NCBI GenBank assembly: GCA_948474755.1
Contig: CAOLHI010000483.1
Location: forward strand, 558,001 to 622,000
Direction: 5' to 3'
DNA length: 64,000 nt
Source of the DNA: Ctenosaura bakeri
Taxonomy: Eukaryota > Chordata > Lepidosauria > Squamata > Iguanidae
A model generated the notes under the pieces. The model searched no databases. It was not told where the DNA came from and saw only the letters and a program-made list of their open reading frames with translations. Both the position numbers and the translations under genes were made by a program. Numbering within the stretch: the stretch's first letter is position 1; the number at the start of each line of letters is the position of its first letter. Shown in pieces: positions 22,321 through 34,300 of the stretch.

Positions 22321-25300
22321 CTGCAGGGAAACAAAAGGGAAGCCTTGGTTTCAAAGGAGAAGCTCACAGAAGATTGCAGGCGGTAAGCAAATTACTCTCT
22401 GCTTGTCAATGTTCCTCTTCTCAAATGGGGAAGCTTTTGAAAGCAGGGCAAGCCTTCCAAGCCTGAGAAGGGATGGCTAAATATGGCCCATACTGTGTGC
22501 ACGGCTGGTTGAGCAGTTCTGCCACTTTTCAGATCTTTCCCTGTTACCCTGCTTTTTCCCTGCAGCCATTTTTTGGGGGGTGGTTCTCTCCCATTAAAAA
22601 TACACAGAACGTATGCAACTCTGCATTGCTCTGAAGGCTGCCAAGGATGCAGATACCAGTTTCTTTTTTGTGGATGGGGCCATTTGTCTTCTATACTATT
22701 AATTATACCTCACAACTGTTTTAAGGAAGGATGTGTAAGTATGTCTGTGCTTGAGGCCTGTACCATCTAAATACAAGTTTTTTGTTCATTCATATCAGGG
22801 TAGCTGAAGGCAAAAGACAAAACATTTCTCTTTAAGATGATTATTTCTGTTGGGTTCATCTCTCTTTCTACATGTATGTGTAGGCCTAAAGGGGAGGTGC
22901 ACATGCATGTAAATATTTACACACACACACACTGTTTAAGATTAGTACAACTATAGACCTAGTTTTTGCTCTCTTCTCCCTTTTCACAATGGTCTGGGAA
23001 GTTGAGGTGACAGATGGTCTTGTACTCTCCCATTCATTTATTTATCCATTCAGCTATTTATATTCTGCCTTTCTATGCTCATGTATCCTCAAGGTGACTT
23101 AAAATAATACATACAATAATAAACAAAAATCCAGTATAATCAATCAAAAACAATAGCAGGCAATGACACAGTTCCAGGGTCCGACCTTTAAAAATGTTCC
23201 CCAAAACAGTTTTCAAAGCTCACCAATAAGAAGGGAATGAAAAGCCAGATGTATCTGTCTGCTATTCTGCATTCGAGAAGCCAGAACTAAACCATCACCC
23301 TTTGCTCTTCAGCCACTGTCTATCTGTTGGTAGGGAGCTAGTGAGAAGGACCCCGGGAATAGAAACACATTCTTAAGACAGTTCATATGAGAGACAGTGA
23401 CTGCTGAGGTATCTTGGCCTCCAGCCACATAAGGTTTGGATGACCAGACTCAACTCTTTGAACTGATTTGTGGCAATTGATTACTCTTGATCAGTTCCCA
23501 ACTATATGGAAGTCAAGAATAATCGTCCCTCTTCGGAAAGAGGGTGGGTGCTGCAAACCAGCACCATCAGGCAGGGCCAAACCTGATGATGGGGCCACCG
23601 ACCCTACTTCTCCCAAATATACAAACACTCAATCACACATGCAAGAAAATGGCTTTCCCTACAAATTAGACAGGCAGCTTGCTTGCCTTGCAAATGTCTG
23701 CTTATATGCTTTGCAATCCAAAGGATAAATTCCAGAGTTGGGAAGGACAGCAGAGCTGGTGGTAAGCTTTGCACAACAGCTAAGCTCTAATGCACAACCA
23801 CAAAGTACATAAGGGAGAAAACTGAGACATCACTTGATTTGACATCCTCTGAGGTCAGCCTTCAGAATACAGCTGGAAAAACAAAGTGCAGCCAGGTCCA
23901 GTGGGTTTTGGTGGGAAAGGCAGTAGTGCCATTAGGGGACAGTTAGAGAGTCATCCCTCTAAGAGAAGTTGGATATTTACTGCATATCTTGTTATTTCAG
24001 TTGTATACTACCTGGGAATGGGAGGAGCTGTAAACCAGCCTCATCTACGAGAGCTGGTATGCTATACAACAGCAGACTTCAGCCTCTGCTAAACTGCATT
24101 CAGCTATGAAGTGAGGCTGGCATATCTTATTAAACAAACATGGAAAAAGAACTCTAGCCTCCCAAAACTTACCAAGGAACACTAGGATGGTGCCCACCCA
24201 CTGCAGGTTGGAGATAGGATTGGCAAAAAGGATGACCGAAGCCAAGATGGTGAAGAATTTGCGGGTTGTAGTGACAATTGAGCAAGTCAAGGGCCCAAAG
24301 TACACCACAGTCATGAAGATGAAACTCTGCAACAAGATAACAAGAAATACATACAGTGTGGTTAAAATGGCAGAAATAACCACTACATAGCTGTTGCCTC
24401 GCAAGTCTCACTATAAGTGATTCTTCCCAGCTAAGCTGTTTACCGTGGGATGCATCCTATACTTTGCCAAAGTCTGCAGCTGACCAAATAATGTGATACA
24501 CAGCCCTCCCTCTACTTCTCATAGTGCCCAAAACAGCTAATGCTGACAGTTCTGGACATAAAGTAACAGTTTCTCATCCTCCTGCACCCACAGAGAATTA
24601 GGCAGAGTTCCCTTTTCAGAAGCAACTTCTTCCATGCCCCTTTATGGGATGCAGTTAAGAGGGCAGGGGCAAGAGGAGATGTCTTTAGGAATTTGCACTG
24701 GAGTGGTGCAAGGAGATACACAGTTGTATTCACCCCCTGATTCCCAGGTCAATCTTCTGAAGGCTTTGTGTCTACTACCTACTGTATTTGCTGGCATATA
24801 AGACTCACGTTTTTCTTGAAAAATACTGTTTAAAAATGCAGTGTGTCTTATACACCAGTGTGTTTTATAAACCAGCAAATAGTATTTTCCAGTATATAAA
24901 TGAGGTGCATCTGATACGCCAGCAAATACAGTCTTTCTTCTATCTGAATTTTGCTTAAATATTTTTTATGGTACACTATTCTGGTGTCCGTTTGCTTGAA
25001 GTTTATGAGTATTTTAAACAAATGACTAAATAATCATTTGCACTTCTAAAGGACTCTGTGCTGTTCACATTCTATGGTCACATTTGCACATCATTTCAAA
25101 ACCAGAAATAAAGCACAATGTAAATGAAAAGCATGCTGGTTCATCCAGATCGTTTACCCATCTCTTTGTCGTAGTTATACAATGGGAAATTGTATAACTA
25201 TGGGAGTTTCATGTGATGTCCCATGCTGGATTAAAGTATGCCCCAAACTGGGGTTAGTAAACCAACAGCAAACCTTGATTAAAAATGGCTTTATGCTTTA

Positions 25301-28300
25301 GGTTCACTTAATCACAATACCAGCATCTCATGTCACACAAAGCTCACCCTTCACAGCTTGTTCATCCCCTCATATTGAGAGAGGAAAGAAAAGAGGGCAA
25401 ATAGTCAACATGCACATGTTCACTTTACATCATGATTTAAACCAGAACATCTGACTTAAAGTAAGGAGCAAACACATATAGGAAGGCATTCTGCAAAGGG
25501 GGAACTTTGTTCAGAAAATCCTAAGAAAATCACCCAGATTTTACAGTATGTTGGACAGGAGCACCTGTGAAATGCTAGGATCCTTCCTTTTCTCTAATGA
25601 TCTCAAGTCATTTGAGGATCAGGAAACTTGAAGAAGTAGGTTTTGTATTCTTACAAATTCCACACTCCCCAAAACCAGAATAAAAGTGGCAGCACTCTGA
25701 TGGCTGGTTAAACACTGAGTTAGTGCCTGAAGACTAGGCAGAAAATGTAACTCACTCACCTGACCCAGGGCACTTGTTAGCCCAAAGAGAAGGATGTTAT
25801 AGATGATGTTGGGGTAACGTTCAGTGAAACTCAAGAATTCCCAAATCTCTCCTGTAAACAAAATACCTGCAAGGTGGGAAAAGAGTTTAGAAGGGCAGAA
25901 CAAATCCTTATCTGTTGCTTTTTTATTAGGAAGTATGACTCACAGATTAGGGAGCAGAACAGAAAAGAATGAAATAAGCCAGGGCAGAGCAGGGCAATTT
26001 ATATCTATCTGATGACCATATTTCCAGATATGAGTGTGCCCAGCCCCTTAGATCCACAGGGGAGGCCCTTCTCTCAGCCCCACCATCTTCATAGGTATGG
26101 CTGATAGGAACACTAGAGAGAACCTTCTCAGTGGTTGCTCCTACACTCTGGAACTCCCTCCCTAGGGAAGTTAAAATGGCTTCCTCCTTGCTAGCCATTC
26201 ATCAACAGGTGAAGTATTTTTAAAAAAAATTCAGACAGGCTTTTAGCATTGAAGGCTTTAACAAAGGGATGCAGCGTTGCATTGTTTTTAACTATATTGT
26301 ATAACTTCTAAATCTTTCTAGACTTTATGCTTTTAATTTGGGTTAATAAAAATCAATTTTTGATATTGACTTTTTATACATTTTTAACTGTAATCTTTTT
26401 AATATGTAAGCTGCCTTGAATCTCAGTCTTGGGGAAAAGGTGAGATACAAAGTTAACAACCATAATACTAATGTCTGGAAACCTCTATCATAATCTACAT
26501 TGTGTAAATTTATGTATACTTAGCTATGTAGCACAGGCATTAAGAAACCCAGTTAGTGAACTGCAAAGATGGATAATGGAACATTGGCAAGAGTGTTCTG
26601 ATGTGCCCTGGCACTCTCTGGCTGGTGTCCTGAGACATAACAAGACCTTTGTGCAACAGACTTTGTTGGCTCTCCTACATAGTAATGTAACGGCAGCCTT
26701 TTACTCGATATGGATGTTACAGAACTACCCAGTTCCAATTCCTGCAGACTTTGGTCCACTTAAGAAGACATAAGAACCCGACACAATTCCAGCCAAGAAC
26801 AAAAGAAGCTCTTTAGATGCTGAGGAGCTCTAGCACCCATCATCCTCAGCCAGTCTCAACAGCACGCATGACAAGATTTCATCAGCAAGAGAAGACTTCC
26901 CAGTCTTCCCAGCCACAGACTTCCCAGTACTGAGCTATGGAGTGATGAAAAACTACCATACTGGATCAGGCCAACAGTTCACTGGCCTCAGTGGACTTGA
27001 CACAGTCTGCCTAGATATGTCTAACATCCCTGTTTGGTTTCTGTCCAGACTTAAAAACACTGGTTAGTTAGAAGCCTAGACTGATAGGAGATGCTGCAAG
27101 GTATGTGAGGAAACCAGGAACAAGGCACGAGGAATGGAATGGATCCTTTTCAGCTAAGAAATGATGTAGAATTGCTGTTAGTTTACTTCCTAAAATGCCT
27201 CACCATAATTGGGGAAGGGGTAAAATGGAAATACAGGGGTAGACCCATATTTAAGAAATGTATACTCTTACTTCTGAACCATTTGGCTATGCAAACCTTA
27301 CCAGAATACAGAGCCTCCACCCCCACTTCACAGGGAATACCTTTTGTACTGAACAAAGAAGAAAGGGGAGGTGTGAGGTGTGGGATACCATGAACTGATC
27401 AATAATAATCCTGAATGCCTGAATATGGTGTGTGTAGTAGAGACTGTGTTCCTCTCCATAAAGGATAACCACGCAGAGTGGTAGCGCTTCTTGACTCAAC
27501 TGTTCAGAAAAACCTCTCTCATTTTCCCTGTTGTATGGTACAAAATACAGACACCTTTTGCTAATTATGAAGCAAAGATTAAATTCCCTTGCATTTTAAC
27601 ACTAGATGCTGGATTCATGATCCTTTTCTGGCAGCTGCTCACACATTCCACACACCCACAATTTGAACTCCTGCATTAATAAACAAGTAGGAAGAACTGG
27701 GTAGTCCCATACCAAATAGGAAACACATAAAGTAAGAGAGATGCAAGGAAAGGCTGGGACATCTTATTATACTGGTTTGATAGGAAGCACTAATCTTCCC
27801 CTAACACCCCTCACCTGCTGCTGAAAAAGAAAGATGCAGAGCAACTAGATTCCTCCCTGCTTCAATCTTGATTCATCTTTCTTTTTGTTACTGAATAGCC
27901 AGATAGTCCTAAACCACAACTCCACCATATTTGCCACAATCTGGAGGCTTCATCTGTGCTTCATCAAGAATTTCCATTCCTTCTCAGCTGGTCTTTTGCA
28001 TTTATTAAAAGGATTCTATTCTACAGGGCACTTGGCCTTGATCCAGGCCAGAAGCAGTTTGCAACAGTGTTACTTCAATCTGGAAGAGGAAGAAGTATCC
28101 ATTTCACTCTTTTCTCAGACTGCTGTTTTCTTCCAGGTGGAAGAAAAGCATAAACTCACATAGATGTATGCATTAAATGTGTTTCTGCTGGCCTACTGTA
28201 CATTTTTGTATACGGACAAAAGCTCTATGTAAAGTAACTCAGAGCTTTTTTTTTTAACATATGTGCTCTTTTATTAATGTATAGGCCCAGCTCACATTCA

Positions 28301-31300
28301 TATCCTATGTATTCCTTCCTCTCACCTTTTTTCCTTCTTCTTTCTTCCCTTCTTCTTTGTAAGTGCATTTAAACAATCAATTAAAAAAGTAATAACAACA
28401 TGCAAATCCCCTACCCCACTTTTAACAAGCAGGAGAAATGTCTTGTTTATGCTCTACTAGTGAGACCAAAATCAATGGGAACAGACTCAGGGGCCTTAGA
28501 TATTTTCACCTATAAGCTCACAAATAACTTTAAAGGCATGGGTGGACAAACTGCATGGGGTCCTCCCCATCACCTACTTTAAAAAAAAAAAAGTAAAATA
28601 GAAGATCACATTCACAAATGCACAACTAACCTTCAAAACCATGCACACACATATTCTCCATATTTTAATGGGGGAGAAATCTTCAAATTACTTTGTTTGC
28701 AAGAGACTGGTTCTTTTGAATTCATTATCTGCCTTTTTCTTTGAAAACACCTCCCATGGCCTTGAAGTAGATTTCCAGGCTCCTTAGCAGTGGGATGGTG
28801 AGGTTTGCAGAGGGGGCCTGAGTGGAAAACTGGCTCTAGGACATGCTGAAGTGGCCCATCCCAATTTTAAAAGGTCAGGAAACAATCTCTACCCCCAGAA
28901 AAACACCCCTCTAGAAAAGCTCAGCTTCCTGAAAGCCAGACATAGGTCTTCCAAACAGGACAGGACCACAACTTTCATCAGATATAACTTGCAGAGTCGA
29001 AGCCAGAGGTGATGGAAATTGAAATCCAAGCACATCTGGAGAGCTACAGGGGTGGCTCTCTAGGCAAACCTTGCCCAACTAGAGATCCTCTAGATGTGTT
29101 GGGCTACAGTGCCCATCACCCACAGCCAACACAACCAACTCCTTGAGTAGAAGTGATGGGAGTTTTAGTGCCACACATATGGAGGGCACCTGGTTGCAGA
29201 AGACCACTGTAGGCTATCAAGGGATGGTCTGGTACCCTAGTTAGTTTGTTCTTTGAGAGACACAAGGGCTGAAATCTTGCAATTTGGATGTTAACATTCT
29301 CTTTTGTGGCTAGGAAGACTTTTCCCCATGTTAGGCTGCTGAGCAAATAATACAGAGCTCAGTTGCTGGATTTCAGTTTTTACTTGTCTTGGCAGTAAGC
29401 TCCTAAGCTAAGTCACCCAGAGCAGCAACCTCTGACATGTTCCTTGCTCCTGGGGCTCCCTCATGTAAAGTTTCAATAGGACAAGACGATCAGTGCACCA
29501 GCCTATTGTGCTGCTTCAGCCAGATGCAACTTAAGACTTACCCTATCTTTCTTTTTTATAGGGTGCCTTCTTTTAACAAAGGCTATGGAGGGAACAATTG
29601 TTCTTCAAATAACTTTGGTTGCAAAGGTCTAGTCCTTTTTATTCATTATCTAACCTCATACACTGCCTGAGCTTGGGGAGTGAGGGAGAGAACACAAATA
29701 TAAATTAAAAGAGCCTAACTCTTCAAAGTTGAGTGGAATGGGAACAGCAACTGTGCTGCTGGAACACGAGAGACACCAAATGGTGGAACAGACTGTTACT
29801 GCCAAGCTGCAGCTGGAGCACAGGCAAAAACCAAACTGCATGGAGGAAGGGCCTTTTGGACAGGGGATTCTTTTTTTACAGGTGGCGGCAGCAGCTGCAG
29901 CTGCAACAGTACCACTTCATGGCCATTTGAAGAACTACACAGCAGGGTCCAAACCAGAAGCAACAGGAGACGCTAAGGTAAAAATCATTTGGGGTTGGGA
30001 GAGAGAGAGGGAGAGAGAATGAATATTAAGCCTCCACTGAAGTGGGGATAGGGTGGGGGGACCCATGCTGCTGCTCAGCTTAAACTGGTTTGCTGGGCAC
30101 CCTAGCTCACAAACAATCCAGTAAAAGACCATCTACCCGTAAAGTCAGATTTTTGCAAAATTAATTTTTTTAAAAAAATTTAAAAATCCAAACTAGCTTC
30201 CAATTGTACTGTAACAATTTTCAATAGCGTAGCCACATTAGTCTGTTGTAGCAAAAAAAGAAAAAACAGAAAAAAAGGAGAATTCTGTAGCATCTTAATG
30301 ACTAGCCAATTGATTATAGACTGACTTTTCATGGACTACTGAACACTTGATCAGATCCCTGAATTGTTATCCAACACATACACAAACATGCACACAAGAA
30401 GGGAGAACTGCAGGCAATGAAGTTGGAGGGAAATTAAACACAAAAGGTTCTGGCAGATGCAATGAAAGTTTTGTAAATGGCCAGAGTCACCAATGAAATT
30501 CTCAGAGACAGTCCTTTCTATATTTATTTTCCTTTGACATTGCCATGCGGAGAACAAGTCCAAATGCATGTAACTGACATTCTGGATAACACCTCAAGCA
30601 GCTACTAAAGTGGGCTACAGCCTACAGAAGCTCATGCTATAATAAATCTTGTTAGCTTTGAAAGGACCACACGGCATGTTGTTATTCTGTACATTTTGCT
30701 ATTTTCCTATTTAAGAATGAAGGTCACATGATATTTAAGTAGAAAACCACAAGCCTAGCCCCATGGCTTGCACTATCAGGAGTCCAATAAGTCAGAATGC
30801 CTGTCCTCGGCTTGGTTTCTTGTTTCAATTCTGCAGACAAAGCAGCCTGTTCATGGTTTTCCATAGTTGTTCCCATGATGATCTGGGTTAGTATCACTGA
30901 GATCAAACTAGGCTATCCTTGCCCCCCCATCCCCACTTCCCTCCTGCCGAAATCACTGCACTCCGAAAAGGTCCTTACCAGCTCCCAGGAACAAAGTGGA
31001 CCACACATTAACGTTCAGCATCATATGATTGGAACCTGTCTGGTAGTGTGCTCTCATATGGTCTTGAGACACTCCGGTCAGCCCATCCAGAGTCAAAGAC
31101 AGCAGCTGAAGCAAGGATGGGAGTAGGGGAGAGAACAACAAATAAGATAGGCATGTATGTTGCTGAAAATAATATGTTGGCTTGGGGAAAAAATGCTTAG
31201 GAAGAAGACCTACAAAATAAACATTCCCGTAACTGCATAAAAACATGCAGAAATTGGCAGCATTTCTCAAATCCAGTGAACGGCAGTTTTCTTTTTACAA

Positions 31301-34300
31301 AGGGGCCAAAATGTATATTTCAAGGACAGAAAATTACCAAGTTACATGAAGCCGTATTATTTCAGGCAGTTACTAATAAAGATATAATAAAGATGTAATC
31401 ATCTATGTCCTACATGCAGTTGCCAAGACACTTTCTGCAACTTCCTGATAGTCCAAAGCTCCTCCCCCAAAATCCTTTACAACAGTAGATTTAATACTGT
31501 GTGTATGTACTTTCAAGTTGCCTGTCGACTTACTGCAACACCATGGATTTCACAGGGTTTTCTTAGGCAAGGAATGCTCAGAGGTGATCTGCCAGTTCCC
31601 TCCTCTGAAATATAGCCTGTAGTCTTATTTATGTCTACATATCCTACAAGGTAGGTTGCTATTTTCCCCAGATGTGTGAACTGAGGCAGAGAAATCAATG
31701 GCTGATCTCTGTTGTGGCTCCCACAGTGTCTGTCCATTTACATCAATCAGGTTCTCAATGTGGATCATTTCCATCATCACTTGAAGACCTACCAGTTCAG
31801 CCAGGCATTTTCCTAAGCAACAGCAACCTATCAGCTACCCATAGTTTTTTCTAAATAGTGTTCTGGATTTTTACTCTTATTATTACACTACCATTTTCAA
31901 ATACTGTTTTATTGTACTTGTTTTCATCCAAAACTGCTTTGGGCTTTTTAAAATGAAAAGAGATATAAATGATGGAAATAAATAAAAAAAAAGACATAAA
32001 TTTAACTCTCTTGGACCGTGGATTCTCTTTGCTGGATCTCCCAAGAGACAAATTTGAGAAGAAATGAAAGATGGTGAGAATGGGAACGACTATGCATCTG
32101 TTATTTCTTTAGTAAATTTCTGCCCCATGCTTTGGAGCAAGGGAGGGGGTATTCACAGGATGGCTTACAGAAATTGAGGTGGCAACTAAATATATCTACA
32201 GGTTTACCTGACCACCATGATTTAACAATCATAAAAAACCAGAACTGGGTTCTCGAGTTGGTTGTCAACTTCTCACCACTGCCATCCATGCTTTATAGTT
32301 TAAACAGATTTTGGACCCTCAATCTTTGAACCCTGGACCAAAAACAACTTCAGTCCCTTGCCTCGTATTGTGTGCAACAGCTTCAGGGAAGCTTGTGAAG
32401 AGCTGTTTTTAAACTTTGTGCACCAGCCCTTCTAAGTGAAACTGGAAGTGGCCCTGAATTTTCTAAAAATATTTATTTCCTATAAATAACTAATGTGGCC
32501 AAAAGATTATTTCGTTTCCAATTTCTTTCCTCCCTTCTTAAAATGGATTTTCTTCTAAAACAAAGTGTTGGGGACACAGCTTGTGGAAAAACACACACCA
32601 CGAAAGTGTAATTCCCTTCTTTGGGATGAAGAATATATTTTCGGTCTGTGGGATTATGAGGGCTGCAAAAGCACCTGGGGTCCTGCATGATTCTTACTAC
32701 TGATACAGCGGGAACTTAAGCATGATTTGATATGCTCATTTAGAATTCGCTGTGGGTGTGACAAAGCATGTATCTCATCTACTCTTCTGGATAATATACT
32801 GGCATTGAATCAAATGCTTAGAGGCTCTGATCAGCCACAGACTCTCCAGCCAAGGTAGAAATTTCATACCCTTTTTCCTGGCAAAATCTCTCACACACTC
32901 CTCAATCTGTAAAACAGTAGTAGTAGTAGTGACCTCTCATAGCATTGCATGTCTAGAGCAGGGAGGTGCAACCTAATTTTTTTTTCTGTTGAGGGCTGCA
33001 AGTAATCTGTTAGAGTCACATGGCGCTGAGTGTGTAAGGCCACTCTCCTTTCTCCCTGTTTCTGCCATCCCCTTCTTTTGTCTCCTCTTCCTTCTCAAGC
33101 AGTAAGGAAAGTCTCACTACAGGATTGAAGGGAGGGTGTTTCAAATCAGAAACAAGACTTGGGGCTGCAGGCTGTCCAGTAAGAGAAAACTCCAAACTAC
33201 TGTCAGGGAATCACAGGAACAAACAAACCCCCCACTATGTTAAACAAGACTGACTCTTCCAGGAACATCAACCTCTCCTTTCCTGTACAAATGAATGTGA
33301 CACATGTTGCCAACGAAAGACTTCAAAGCAGCTCACAGCTTACCAGCAGGAGCTCCCCATAGCCAAAGATGTGGTCACCTCCAATATCTCCTCCTTTGTT
33401 TGGCTTGTACATGAAGAGGGCCACTCCTGTGACAATCAGTAGGACACACAGGTATTTGGACAGTGGGTACTTCTTCCTCAGCACTGTCACCCCCAGGAGC
33501 ATGACTAAAGAGGAAAAGGAATGGTGAGGAAAAACAGTATACTCCAATGGTCCTGCTAGGAAAATGAACTAACTCAAGACCACTGGAGACTGTGATATGC
33601 ATTCTTATAATGAAACAAGGATGTAACTTCCCACAGAGGATACATGGGTCACTTTTATGAACAGCAAGAACTTTGGAAAGTTATTTTTTGGACAGCACAT
33701 GTTTACCTGACTAGCATGATAATAATGCAAACATGAGACAGAAGATTTGGGTTGTTTTTCTGTCTCTCACCACTGCCTTTTATGTTTTATAATAGACTTG
33801 TGTTTGAATAGACTTTCAGCTTTAGGCTCCTTCCCTAAAACACATTTTTTCATTCTAAACCTCTTGCCTCATACTGAACAGAGCAAAGTCAAGAAAGCTC
33901 TGGGGGCCACTGTTACAGTAATATGCCCTCAAAACTTTGGCTTTCTTGACTTTAAATGGAAGTTTCTAGCCAAGAACAGTGTTAAAATTTTGAAAGTAAG
34001 TGTACAACTTTGGAGATTAAAAAACAAAAAATACAAACCACAAAGAAAGAGCAATCATGTCCTTCCAGTGCTAAGAAGTATGACTTCAGTTGCTCTAATT
34101 CTTTCCCTGTTTAATTCTACAAGCTACACAACCAACAGCACTTGCCTTCCTCCTCTCCTTTTTTTTTTAATCTCCCCAGCTCATTTGAAAAATGTTATGG
34201 AAGTCCATTAAACTGTAGTCTTTCAGTTTAATTAACTGTATCCACCTCATCCAAGCAGTTCCCTGGTAAAGCACATATATTGTGGTGAGGGGTCCAAGTG

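Larger units (their letters stand above)
24327..25759 (-). other. SLC35B1 intron 7
   Basis: Contains the inverted-repeat MITE at 24781-24932, the hairpin at 25172-25200 and, at about 25080-25460, a low-complexity stretch that looks like an old DNA-transposon remnant. Confidence 0.65.
25867..30978 (-). other. SLC35B1 intron 6 (5.1 kb, the largest)
   Basis: Holds an L2 3' end (25990-26460), two palindromic MITEs (28960-29205), an exon-like block on the plus strand (29729-29980), a GAGA-rich run (29998-30020) and an inverted pair of a dispersed repeat (30222-30700). The plus-strand frame at 26471-26773 (100 codons) follows the L2 end and has no domain I know. Confidence 0.65.
31106..33343 (-). 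other. SLC35B1 intron 5
   Basis: Contains a 5S-SINE tail (31495-31620), an L2 3' end (31745-31990) and a repeat copy at 32190-32420 that resembles 33690-33930 in the next intron. A (TAG)n-like run lies at about 32918-32931. Confidence 0.65.

Noticed and set aside
33747..34211. 154-codon plus-strand open frame in SLC35B1 intron 4
   Set aside because: It overlaps the second copy of a dispersed repeat, is antisense to the gene and shows no domain.
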